Position numbers and translations under genes: made by a program. A model generated the notes under the pieces. It made no database searches. It had not been told where the DNA came from and was given only the letters and a program-made list of their open reading frames with translations. A DNA stretch of 64,000 bases from Buttiauxella agrestis (GTDB taxonomy: Bacteria; Pseudomonadota; Gammaproteobacteria; Enterobacterales; Enterobacteriaceae): NCBI RefSeq assembly GCF_900446255.1, contig NZ_UIGI01000001.1:4428763-4492762 (forward strand). The letters are read 5' to 3'. Shown piece by piece: positions 52,309-60,375 of this stretch. Each line of letters opens with the position of its first letter. Position 1 is the first letter of the stretch.

Positions 52309-52440
52309 AGTGCGCTCCATAACTGCTCGCGTTGTGCATCGGAAATTGTGTACGGTGTTTTTCCGTACGCAGACTATAGAGTGGAATGAATGAATTTTCA
52401 ACAAGTGATCCGGCGGGGAACCGTATCGGACAGAAACGAA

Positions 52441-52465
52441 AAAACCCGCCGAAGCGGGTTTTTAA
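52441..52465 (-). terminator. cspA terminator
   Basis: 9-bp stem AAAACCCGC/GCGGGTTTT, loop CGAA, flanked by an A tract on the cspA-distal side (U-tract for the minus strand); also T-rich on the plus side. Confidence 0.85.
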
Positions 52466-52493
52466 ATTCTTTAGAGCTTAGTTAACGCTAACC

Positions 52494-52706
52494 TTACAGG
52501 CTAGTTACGTTACCAGCTGCTGGGCCTTTAGCGCCGTTCTCGATGGTGAAGGAAACTTTCTGGCCTTCATCAAGAGATTTGTAACCGTCGTTCTGGATTG
52601 CAGAGAAGTGAACGAACAGGTCTTTAGAACCGTCGTCTGGAGTGATGAAGCCGAAACCTTTATCAGCGTTGAACCATTTTACCAGACCAGTCATTTTGTT
52701 AGACAT
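52494..52706 (-). CDS. cspA: Major cold-shock protein CspA-type
   Basis: 70-aa OB-fold RNA chaperone nearly identical to E. coli Csp[25 protein letters not shown]1 KGFGFI, RNP2 LFVHF, ending [10 protein letters not shown]. The long leader with a cold box also matches cspA, so I prefer cspA over cspB or cspG; other paralogues outside the window could not be checked. Confidence 0.92.
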   Translation of the reverse strand: MSNKMTGLVKWFNADKGFGFITPDDGSKDLFVHFSAIQNDGYKSLDEGQKVSFTIENGAKGPAAGNVTSL

Positions 52707-52862
52707 GTGTATTACCTTTTGAATTGAGTGTGCCTTACGGCGATTTGGTATGCTTTACAGATTTTATGAAGCGGTAGAGGAGCACACGACAAAGGGTATC
52801 CAGGGATGACTCTTGAAGGACTGCTTTACTAGGTTGCTTTAAAGGTCTGTACGTCAAACCGA
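52707..52862 (-). promoter_or_regulatory. cspA cold-shock 5' leader (thermosensor) with cold box
   Basis: About 156 nt of untranslated leader. The perfect cold box TGACGTACAGA occurs at 52846-52856, and GGTTTGACGTACAGAC, CTTCAAGAGTCATC, AAATCTGTAAAGCA and CGCCGTAAGGCACACT are recognisable from the E. coli cspA leader, which refolds at low temperature. The transcription start is inferred from that alignment. The 150 bp beyond, up to 53014, hold no gene. Confidence 0.85.
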
Positions 52863-53014
52863 TGGGGCGTATTAACTCATGCTTAGGCGATGAATGACAA
52901 GGATTATTTTAGCCGTCCACAGCTCTGTAGTTAAATTACGTCTCATTTAGCGCTTCGCTTAGCGGGTGTAAATCATACGAAGTTACACCCGCCTCGCTAT
53001 GTTCTAATGCGTTG

Positions 53015-53851
53015 TTAATAATCTATTTTTGCGACTTTCCGCAGGGCTTCTGGCGTCACTTCCGGCAGGCCAAAAAACTCCATATATGCAGGAATCATCT
53101 CAAATAACATATCTGTTCCAGGTTGTATCTGGCAGTCTCTTTTCATTGCAGCGCGCAGAAATGGCGTGATTTCGCTCTTCATCACCACCTCGCCAACGAA
53201 ACTTCCGGGCGTGAGCGCGTGAATATCCACGGGCAATTCATCCCCTGCATCCATGCCCAGCGGCGTTGCGTTCACCACTATCGAAAACCCCTGCGGGTTG
53301 CGCAAACCGGTTTGCACCGTCAGCGCCGGGTAGTGCCTACGCAGGCGAATGGCCAACTCTTCGCTGCTTGACGGGCGGCTGTCATAAAGCGCCAGAGATT
53401 CAACGCCTGCCGCCGCCAGTGAGGCCGCAATCGCCGACCCCACCCCGCCGCTACCGACCACCAACGCACGCGCTCCTTGCGCCTGAATCCCTTTGCGCAA
53501 CATGCCACGCACAAAGCCGTCGCCATCGAACATATCACCGCGAAGATGACCGTCCGGTTCCAGGCGAATGGCGTTACAGGCTCCGGCAATTTGCGCCGCC
53601 GGGCTGAGGCTTTGCACTAAGTCGCAGGTCGAGACTTTGTGCGGCATCGTCACCAGCGCGCCAATGATGTTGGTCATGCGAAATAAAGAAGGAATCAGTT
53701 GCGCGTAATCCTCAGCCCTGACCCCCATCGGCACCACCTTGATATCAATGCCCTGGCTTTCAAACCACGGGTTGTAAATCATCGGCGCTTTAAACGTGGT
53801 GGTGGGATAGCCCAGGTGCGCGATTAAACGGGTATTGCCACTGATTTCCAT
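53015..53851 (-). CDS. Shikimate/quinate dehydrogenase-like protein (AroE family)
   Basis: 278 aa. N-terminal substrate domain (1-105) and C-terminal Rossmann domain with VVGSGGVGSAIAASLA (about 129-144). Catalytic Lys is in TMPHK (about 71), and NATPLGMD and GxDMLFEM are family motifs. The SxS substrate-binding motif of AroE is replaced by TTTFKA. Third gene of an operon with a dehydroshikimate dehydratase and transporter, which favours a catabolic role (quinate or shikimate oxidation) rather than aromatic biosynthesis. Confidence 0.82.
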   Translation of the reverse strand: MEISGNTRLIAHLGYPTTTFKAPMIYNPWFESQGIDIKVVPMGVRAEDYAQLIPSLFRMTNIIGALVTMPHKVSTCDLVQSLSPAAQIAGACNAIRLEPDGHLRGDMFDGDGFVRGMLRKGIQAQGARALVVGSGGVGSAIAASLAAAGVESLALYDSRPSSSEELAIRLRRHYPALTVQTGLRNPQGFSIVVNATPLGMDAGDELPVDIHALTPGSFVGEVVMKSEITPFLRAAMKRDCQIQPGTDMLFEMIPAYMEFFGLPEVTPEALRKVAKIDY

Positions 53852-53853
53852 GA

Positions 53854-55170
53854 TTAATCTTCCATCTCAATACGTTTGATATCGCCAAGAATAAAGACGT
53901 AAGCGAAGACGCCCAGCAGCGCAGCACTGCCGATGTACACCAGCGCGTAGAAGAAGTTGCCGGTTGCCGCGACGATAAAACCGACGATCAGCGGCGTGAT
54001 AATGGAAGCCAGGTTGGAGCAGAAGTTGAATAAGCCACCGGTCAGTCCTGCCAGGTTCTTCGGCGCCATATCGGAAATCAGCGTCCAGCCAAGTCCGACC
54101 ATACCCTGCCCGAAGAAAGCGACGGACATCACCGTAATTACCAGCGCGTCGGTTGGCATCCAGTTCGCTGAGATAATCAGGCTCGCCATCAGCAGGCCAG
54201 AAATAATCGGCAGCTTACGGGCAATATTCACCGACCCGGTGCGTTTCAGGATTTGGTCTGAAACCCAACCGCCAAACATCACGCCCACGGCCGCCGCGAG
54301 GAACGGCAGGATCGCGAAGAAGCCCACTTTCAGCCACGGCATATGGCGTTCCGTCGCGAGATACGTCGGGAACCAGGTGAGGAAGAACACCAGCGTCGTG
54401 TTTCCGGCAAACTGCCCGATACCCGCGCCGAGAATTTGACGGCATTTCACCAGCTTGCCGACGTTCGCCCAGCTAAAGTTCATTTTCGGTTCAGGTTCGG
54501 CCGATTGCTGGTCGTGGCCGATGTATTCAAGCTCGAGCTGGTTAGCCGTTTTAGACTCATGCGGCTCGTGGTAATAACGCCACCACACCAGCACAAATAA
54601 AATGCCTACCACGCCCACGGAGATAAACAGCGCGCGCCAGCCGAAGGTTTCCATAATAAAGAACAACAGCGGCGCAAACGCGGCAAGACCGACGTATTCT
54701 CCGACCGTGTACACGGCCGTGGCGCGAGCGCGTTCATGTTGCGGGAACCATTTTCCCACGACACGGCTATTGACCGGGAAACACGGCGCTTCACTAATGC
54801 CCAATCCCAGGCGGCACAGCAGCAAGGTTTTCAGGCCCATCGTCAAGCCGTGGAATAAGGTAAATGCCGACCAGAAAAACAGCGCCAGCGCGTAGGTAAT
54901 TTTATTGCCGAAGCGGTCCAGGAAGATGCCGCCGGGAATTTGCATTGCGGCGTACGTCCACGCAAATGCCGAGAATACGATGCCCATAGTGGCGGCACCG
55001 ATTCCAAGATCGGCACTCAGTTGCGGCGCAGCAATACCTAATACCGTCCGGTCGAGGTAGTTAATCATGGTCCCGATAGCCAGCAGCGTCAGGATGACCA
55101 TTCGAGTGCGCGAACGTTTTTCAACAGCAGTTTTCGGGGCGGCGATATCGCCCTGTTCATAACTTGCCAT
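53854..55170 (-). CDS. MFS transporter (anion:cation symporter family), probably for shikimate/quinate
   Basis: 438 aa with 12 TM helices. MINYLDRTVLGIAAPQLSADLG in TM1 and the DRFGNK loop between TM2 and TM3 place it in the ACS group of phthalate, hexuronate and glucarate transporters. The start MASYEQGDIAAP follows an AAGGAA SD; a frame 19 codons longer is less likely. Two nt upstream of the AroE-like gene and 75 bp after the dehydratase gene. Substrate inferred from neighbours. Confidence 0.85.
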   Translation of the reverse strand: MASYEQGDIAAPKTAVEKRSRTRMVILTLLAIGTMINYLDRTVLGIAAPQLSADLGIGAATMGIVFSAFAWTYAAMQIPGGIFLDRFGNKITYALALFFWSAFTLFHGLTMGLKTLLLCRLGLGISEAPCFPVNSRVVGKWFPQHERARATAVYTVGEYVGLAAFAPLLFFIMETFGWRALFISVGVVGILFVLVWWRYYHEPHESKTANQLELEYIGHDQQSAEPEPKMNFSWANVGKLVKCRQILGAGIGQFAGNTTLVFFLTWFPTYLATERHMPWLKVGFFAILPFLAAAVGVMFGGWVSDQILKRTGSVNIARKLPIISGLLMASLIISANWMPTDALVITVMSVAFFGQGMVGLGWTLISDMAPKNLAGLTGGLFNFCSNLASIITPLIVGFIVAATGNFFYALVYIGSAALLGVFAYVFILGDIKRIEMED

Positions 55171-55245
55171 CAGTAATTCCTTCTTATGTCGTAGGTTACA
55201 GGTGCCTTTTTGAACCTTAAGGTTCATTTATTGTTTTAAATCGAG

Positions 55246-57111
55246 TTACCGCATCTGCATTGCAGCCAGACGAACCGCCGCATTAGTCGCACCGTACTGT
55301 TGATAATCACCCCGCCGTTCGACCAGTTCAAAGAAGAAACGGTCAGGACGGAATGCCGGTGTGTAGGCATGCAAAAACTCATGCTGCTGCGCATCCCGCT
55401 CATATAGAATATCCAGACGCTCAAGCCCTTGTAATAACGCGTTATTGACTCCGTAGCGCGCCAATAAATCGCCGTAATAATTCGCCGGAATAGGAAGTAA
55501 CTTCAGTCCTTTAGATTGCAGGCTTTCTACCGTCGAAGGTAAATCATCACAGGCAAATGCCGCATGTTGCAGGCCGGTTCCCTGATAACTCGCCACCGAC
55601 CGGGCAATTTGCGTATCGAGACTGTGCGACATATTCAGCGGCAGGCGAATCGAATGACACGGGCTGTGCATCACCTGGCTCCTGACCAGACCATACGGGT
55701 CCGGCACGCTCAGTTCGGTATCCAGCTCGAACCCAAATACCGCCCGGAAGAACATAATCCAGTTATCGCGACTGCCTTCCACCAGGCCAAGCGCCAGGTG
55801 ATCAATGCCGCGCAGCATGCCTTTGGCGGCAGTTTCTGAGAGCGTGAAATCGGTTTGATAAATGTCGCTTTCGCCCTGCTCAGGCGCTTCAATCAAGTAA
55901 ATCAAGCTGCCATCTGGCGCACAAACCGCTGCCAGTGCACGCTCATCCGGGCCGTGTTTTTCATGCCAGACGGGGTAGCCGTAATCTTGCGCGCGCTGCA
56001 AAACGTTTGCAGCGCCCTGCACCCGCCACGCCATCGCGCACAGCGAAACACCGTGGCGGCGATGAAATTCATCCGCCCAACTGTGCGACTGGTGGTTGAT
56101 AATGATATTCACGCCGCCGTTGCGCCACAGCGAAACGTCTTTGGAACGGTGCTCTCCGGCATGGTCGAAACCCAGCGGTTGCAAGGCTTCGCCCATTGCC
56201 ACGGCATCTTTATCATCGGTGGCAAACTCTAAAAACTCAATGCCCTGATAGCTCGCCTGCGGTGCACTGTGAAAAAGTGGCGCGTCAATTTGCGGGTTGG
56301 TCTGCCAGGTTTGCTCCTCCAGCCATAACAGCGAGCGATAACCATCTTTGGCCGTTGGCGCGTTCGGCGTGGCGCGGAAACTGTCGTTGAAAATCTCCAG
56401 CGACCATGGCCCGCGGAAACCTTTCTCAGTCAGCAAACGAGTGAACTCCACCACCGGCAATTCACCCTGCCCTGGGAAGCAACGGAAATGGCGGCTCCAC
56501 TCCAGCACATCCATTTTCATCAGCGGCGCATCGGCCAGTTGCAGGAAGGTGATCTTCTCGACAGGAATATCGTCGAGATTAATCAATTGATCGCCGAGCG
56601 AAAGCACGTGGAAGCTGTCGAGCACCAGCCCCAACGCCGGGCTGTTAACCTGTTTTACCCGCTCCCACGCCTGGCGATAACGATTCACGTGCGTGCCCCA
56701 CGCTAACGCTTCATAACCGACGGTGATTTCATTAAGGTGTGCAAGTTCAGCAAGATGGGCGAGATCGCTGACCTGCAAATCAATGTTGGCGGAGCAATCG
56801 GGTGCCACATTGCTGCACAGCAGCATGGTGTCGCAGCCCAGCTCATGCATCAGAGCGAATTTGCGGCGCGCCCGTTCCAGATTGTTGGCAAACTGCGGGC
56901 GCGATGCTCCTTCAAAATCGCGAAACGGCTGGAAGAGCGTGATGGTCAGTCCCAAATCCGCCGCCATTTTGCGCACGTCGGCCGGGGAGCCTGGGTAATA
57001 AAGCAGGTCGTTTTCAAAGATTTCGACACCGTCAAAACCAGCAGCCGAAATTGCGGCCAGTTTTTCAGGCAACGTGCCAGAGATAGATACGGTTGCAATT
57101 GAACGCTGCAT
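55246..57111 (-). CDS. quiC: 3-dehydroshikimate dehydratase, bifunctional isomerase-HPPD-like type (QuiC)
   Basis: 621 aa. The N-terminal half (1-285) is a xylose-isomerase-like TIM barrel (GFDGVEIFENDLLYYPG, LGLVLDSFHVLSLGD, FLQLADAPLMKMD, GFRGPWSLEIFND). The C-terminal half (about 290-621) is a VOC/4-hydroxyphenylpyruvate dioxygenase-like domain (GIDHLALGL, GTGLQHAAFACDDL, FFFELVERRGDY). This fusion is characteristic of QuiC enzymes that turn 3-dehydroshikimate into protocatechuate. First gene of the operon; no pca genes or regulator are in the window. Confidence 0.85.
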   Translation of the reverse strand: MQRSIATVSISGTLPEKLAAISAAGFDGVEIFENDLLYYPGSPADVRKMAADLGLTITLFQPFRDFEGASRPQFANNLERARRKFALMHELGCDTMLLCSNVAPDCSANIDLQVSDLAHLAELAHLNEITVGYEALAWGTHVNRYRQAWERVKQVNSPALGLVLDSFHVLSLGDQLINLDDIPVEKITFLQLADAPLMKMDVLEWSRHFRCFPGQGELPVVEFTRLLTEKGFRGPWSLEIFNDSFRATPNAPTAKDGYRSLLWLEEQTWQTNPQIDAPLFHSAPQASYQGIEFLEFATDDKDAVAMGEALQPLGFDHAGEHRSKDVSLWRNGGVNIIINHQSHSWADEFHRRHGVSLCAMAWRVQGAANVLQRAQDYGYPVWHEKHGPDERALAAVCAPDGSLIYLIEAPEQGESDIYQTDFTLSETAAKGMLRGIDHLALGLVEGSRDNWIMFFRAVFGFELDTELSVPDPYGLVRSQVMHSPCHSIRLPLNMSHSLDTQIARSVASYQGTGLQHAAFACDDLPSTVESLQSKGLKLLPIPANYYGDLLARYGVNNALLQGLERLDILYERDAQQHEFLHAYTPAFRPDRFFFELVERRGDYQQYGATNAAVRLAAMQMR

Positions 57112-57304
57112 GATGGCTCCTGGTCTGTCGGGATAAGTCGGTTAATGTTGTATCATTTGGTTCATATTGCAAATTTATAGTTAATTAATTGTTACCCCAG
57201 ATCACACGCCCGGAAGTTAAAAAAAATAGCGGGCGATTACCGAACAAAACAAAGTGGGGTTACACTTTCCAGTCACTCCCTGGCAACTTAAAGGCAAACA
57301 CAAC
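57112..57304. promoter_or_regulatory. Divergent promoter region between quiC and yghU
   Basis: About 190 bp, AT-rich in the middle, with no gene. No clear operator recognised and no adjacent regulator gene. Confidence 0.4.
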
Positions 57305-58171
57305 ATGTCAGATAACAACTATCAGCCACCAAAAGTCTGGACGTGGATAAAAGGCGAAGGCGGCACCTTCTCTAATATCAACCGCCCCATTGCAGGCCCG
57401 ACCCACGAGCGCACGCTGCCGATTGGCAAGCACCCGTTGCAGCTTTATTCCCTCGGCACACCGAACGGGCAGAAGGTCACTATTCTGCTTGAGGAGTTGC
57501 TGGCGCTGGGCGTGAGTGAGGCTGAGTACGACGCGCATTTGATTCGCATCGGTGAAGGAGATCAGTTCTCAAGTGGCTTTGTGGACGTGAACCCGAACTC
57601 GAAAATCCCGGCATTGATGGACCATTCGGCGACACCACCGATTCGCGTGTTTGAGTCCGGTGCCATCCTGTTTTACCTGGCAGAGAAGTTTGGTCACTTC
57701 TTGCCAAAAGAGATTGCGGCGCGGACTGAAACGCTGAATTGGCTCTTCTGGCTGCAAGGCTCCGCGCCGTATCTGGGCGGTGGTTTTGGCCATTTCTACA
57801 ATTACGCACCGATGAAAATTGAGTACGCAATTAACCGCTTCGCCATGGAAGCCAAGCGCCAGTTGGACGTGCTCGACAGGCAACTGGCTACGCATCGTTT
57901 TATTGCCGGCGATGAATACACCATTGCAGATATCGCGATTTGGCCGTGGTACGGATCTCTTGCAAAAGGTGGGCTGTACGACGCGGCGGAATTCCTCGAT
58001 GTTGCCTCGTACAAAAACTTTGTCCGCTGGGCCGATGAAGTGGCAAGCCGCCCGGCGGTGAAGCGTGGGCGTATTGTGAACCGCACCTTTGGCGAACCGT
58101 CACAGCAATTGCATGAGCGCCATGATGCATCAGACTTTGAGTTACGCACTCAGGATAAATTAGAGAAGTAA
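57305..58171 (+). CDS. yghU: Glutathione S-transferase-like disulfide-bond reductase YghU
   Basis: 288 aa, the same length as E. coli YghU. Nu-class GST: an N-terminal extension, thioredoxin-like domain (LYSLGTPNGQKVTILLEEL, with the TPN motif that binds glutathione; NPNSKIPAL; ESGAILFYLAEKFG) and an alpha-helical domain (GGGFGHFYNYAPMKIEYAINRF, AGDEYTIADIAIWPW). Start MSDNNYQPPKVWTW aligns with E. coli; a longer frame upstream does not. YghU reduces organic hydroperoxides and disulfides with glutathione. Confidence 0.95.
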   Translation: MSDNNYQPPKVWTWIKGEGGTFSNINRPIAGPTHERTLPIGKHPLQLYSLGTPNGQKVTILLEELLALGVSEAEYDAHLIRIGEGDQFSSGFVDVNPNSKIPALMDHSATPPIRVFESGAILFYLAEKFGHFLPKEIAARTETLNWLFWLQGSAPYLGGGFGHFYNYAPMKIEYAINRFAMEAKRQLDVLDRQLATHRFIAGDEYTIADIAIWPWYGSLAKGGLYDAAEFLDVASYKNFVRWADEVASRPAVKRGRIVNRTFGEPSQQLHERHDASDFELRTQDKLEK

Positions 58172-58321
58172 TTCCTCCACATATATGTCCGTGATACTGC
58201 AACTTGCAATATTACGGATATATAAAATTTAAAATTAAACAAACTTTTTATAGTTTCAGCCTGACCGTTGCAGGTAACTTGCCGTCTGAATTATTAAGTC
58301 AGCAAACTGCAAGGAACTACT

Positions 58322-58714
58322 GTGTTAAAGAACTGCGTATTACTACTCGCCTTTGTTATTGTCGGATGTGCTGAACCAGCAGATAAAACCGTAGAAGCAT
58401 TGAATACGATTAATTTCCAGCCGGTTACATCAGCCCCAAGTGAAAGCAAGAATCCGGAAGAGTTAAAAAACCTGCACACTCTGAATAAAAACACCATTGC
58501 CAACCTGACCGCAGGCATTAAATCAGCGCGGGTTGATGATCTCAGAAGCGTGGATGTTTTTGATAATCGTTATGGTATTGATAATGTGTTCCAGGCGTTA
58601 ACCAAACTGGAAGAAATTAATGAACTCAATGATATCTATCTACACGACGAGAATAAGAGCGGACTGATTCAGATTAGTAAGATATTAAAACCGGTATCGG
58701 ATACCGCGTCATGA
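58322..58714 (+). CDS. Small lipoprotein of unknown function
   Basis: 130 aa from a GTG with AAGGA SD. Signal peptide MLKNCVLLLAFVIVGC gives lipobox VGC with Ala at +2. The mature part is acidic, helical and low in aromatic residues, with no domain I recognise. GC is lower than in the neighbouring yghU. It stands alone and is followed by REP-like palindromes. Confidence 0.65.
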   Translation: MLKNCVLLLAFVIVGCAEPADKTVEALNTINFQPVTSAPSESKNPEELKNLHTLNKNTIANLTAGIKSARVDDLRSVDVFDNRYGIDNVFQALTKLEEINELNDIYLHDENKSGLIQISKILKPVSDTAS

Positions 58715-58737
58715 TGAAAATAAAAAGGAGTTTTGTA

Positions 58738-58813
58738 GGGTGGATACGCGCAAGCGTCATCCACCCTTCTTCCTGTTTTGTCGGATGACGCTACCGCTTA
58801 TCCGACCGACAAA
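58738..58813. repeat. Pair of REP-like palindromes
   Basis: Unit A (58738-58766): GGGTGGAT...ATCCACCC. Unit B (58777-58813): TTTGTCGGATGACGC...TTATCCGAC..ACAAA, close to the enterobacterial REP core. Between the convergent lipoprotein gene and the Spy-like gene, a typical BIME position. Confidence 0.75.
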
Positions 58814-58823
58814 GAGAGTTCAT

Positions 58824-59225
58824 TTAATAGAGCTGTTTCTCAATCAATATTTGCTGCAAATGTTGCTTTTGCTCTCGGTTCAGTATCTGACTGACCTGAA
58901 AAAGATATTTTGCTCTCTGGAACCGCACCTGATTCTGAATATCACCAACGGCATCGAGCTGCTTCTTAGCCTCAGCATCACTCCACATTCCGGAACTGAA
59001 CATATCAATGATCGCATCTTGCTTTAAAGCATCGGTGTTGATTTTGCCAATTTCTTGTTCCGTGTTCTTACGCAGTGATTTTACTTGCTGAATTTGTTCA
59101 GGTGTCAGCTGTAATTGTTTAACCAGCGAATCTTGCGGTAGCGTGTCAGTAGAATGAGAAGCCAAAGCCACACCGCAAAATGACAGCACAGTTGCCATCA
59201 CGACAAGCTTAAATATTTTATTCAT
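58824..59225 (-). CDS. Spy/CpxP-family periplasmic protein
   Basis: 133 aa. Signal peptide ends near ALAS; the mature part is an all-helical LTxxQ protein with LQLTPEQIQQVKSL (about 38-51) and a second, altered copy ILNREQKQHLQQIL (about 113-126). Spy and CpxP are envelope-stress chaperones or sensor modulators. It lacks the long basic concave signature needed to call it Spy, so only the family is assigned. Confidence 0.78.
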   Translation of the reverse strand: MNKIFKLVVMATVLSFCGVALASHSTDTLPQDSLVKQLQLTPEQIQQVKSLRKNTEQEIGKINTDALKQDAIIDMFSSGMWSDAEAKKQLDAVGDIQNQVRFQRAKYLFQVSQILNREQKQHLQQILIEKQLY

Positions 59226-59415
59226 TCCATATCCTTAAATTTTAAACACAGGACGCCACACTATGTTGCCATAGTGTGGCGTTTGCTGCTTACTATTTGC
59301 GACTGACTATTTGATGATTGCTTACATATCCCACATCCGTATGGGATAAATGAAGAATAAGGCTAGCGAGGCTGGCATTCAATTCGCTTTTCGTTTAAAA
59401 ATAAACTCCCCGCTT

Positions 59416-59542
59416 TATACCAAAAATAATTCAAGTTGCATCGCGGCGGCAAGAGAAAGAATCCCGATGAGCTTAGTAAACTAAGTGATTCGGGTGAATG
59501 AACGCAGCCAACAAAGAGGCAGTTTGAAGTATGAAGGGTATA
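59416..59542. repeat. ERIC element (127 bp)
   Basis: Exactly 127 bp from TATACC to GGGTATA. The centre GAATCCCGATGAGCTTAGTA and AAGTGATTCGGGTGAATGAACGC corresponds to the ERIC1/ERIC2 core, and the ends (CAAAAATAATTCAAGTTGCA and GAAGTATGAAGGGTA) are the usual near-inverted termini. Full length. Confidence 0.85.
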
Positions 59543-59567
59543 AAAAAAACCCGCCGGACAGGCGGGT
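59542..59567 (-). terminator. Terminator of the yfaZ-like gene
   Basis: 7-bp stem ACCCGCC/GGCGGGT with loop GGACA preceded by seven A residues, i.e. a U-tract on the minus strand. It abuts the ERIC element and lies about 150 bp beyond the yfaZ-like stop; the gap 59568-59718 contains no gene. Confidence 0.75.
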
Positions 59568-59718
59568 ATACTGCATTGGCATAAATATATGCGCTAACAA
59601 TATTAAAGGATCGATTGCTCGAGGTTGATAATAGCAATGAGACTCAGTGCATCAACATAATAATTTTAACCAGATACTTATTAACCAGCAATTATATAAA
59701 TGTATAAAAATAAATAGA

Positions 59719-60261
59719 TCAGAAATTGAAATTAACCCCGGCATAAGCGCCGTCCGCTAAGATATTATCACTATGCCCATCTTTCCCTTCCATTCCCAAA
59801 TAGCGGTATCCGGCATCAACAGAGAAGGTTGGGTTCACTTTCCAGCGCACACCCGCGTTCGCTTCACCATATTGTTTCACGCCGCTTGAAAGCGAGTCAG
59901 GCGAGAAATAGGCATCGCCATATAAAGAAAAGTGATCGCCAAGGGGAAGTTGCGCGCCGCCGCCGACTGCCACGGCATAACCTTCATCGTTATCATCCGG
60001 GTTGAGATAAAGCGTCTTGCCGCCCAGCGTCACGAGTACCGAACCCAACGGAATATTCCATCCCATTCCCAGGCTGGCGACGTCGCCGTCGTTATCGTTG
60101 TGCGCCCAATTTCCGCTGAACGTAAAACCCGGTTCGTTCGCGCCAAAGCTCACGCCGAAATTGGTCCATTTGGAACCCGCCTCACCATGAATCGACACGG
60201 CATGAGCCGAATTTGCGGCGCATACCGCACCAATCAGAAAAACCATTTTTAATAATTTCAT
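59719..60261 (-). CDS. yfaZ: YfaZ-family outer-membrane protein
   Basis: 180 aa, the length of E. coli YfaZ. Signal peptide ends ANSAHA; the mature barrel carries IHGEAGSKWTNFGVSFG, FSGNWAHNDNDGDVASLGMGWNIPLG, SPDSLSSGVKQYGEANAGVRW and C-terminal NFNF. Predicted outer-membrane porin-like protein with unknown substrate. Assigned by similarity to YfaZ; it could be a paralogue. Confidence 0.85.
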   Translation of the reverse strand: MKLLKMVFLIGAVCAANSAHAVSIHGEAGSKWTNFGVSFGANEPGFTFSGNWAHNDNDGDVASLGMGWNIPLGSVLVTLGGKTLYLNPDDNDEGYAVAVGGGAQLPLGDHFSLYGDAYFSPDSLSSGVKQYGEANAGVRWKVNPTFSVDAGYRYLGMEGKDGHSDNILADGAYAGVNFNF

Positions 60262-60296
60262 CGCGTTCCTTATTTTTACTCGTGGGGTTAGCAGAC

Positions 60297-60330
60297 AAAA
60301 AAAAGCCCGACTGGCACAAATGCATCGGGC
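60297..60330 (-). terminator. Terminator of the OmpA-like gene
   Basis: 6-bp stem GCCCGA/TCGGGC with a 14-nt loop and eight consecutive T residues on the minus strand, 46 nt past the OmpA-like stop. Confidence 0.85.
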
Positions 60331-60375
60331 AAAACGAACATCACTGCTTTTTTATGACTACTGGGATTATTAAGG

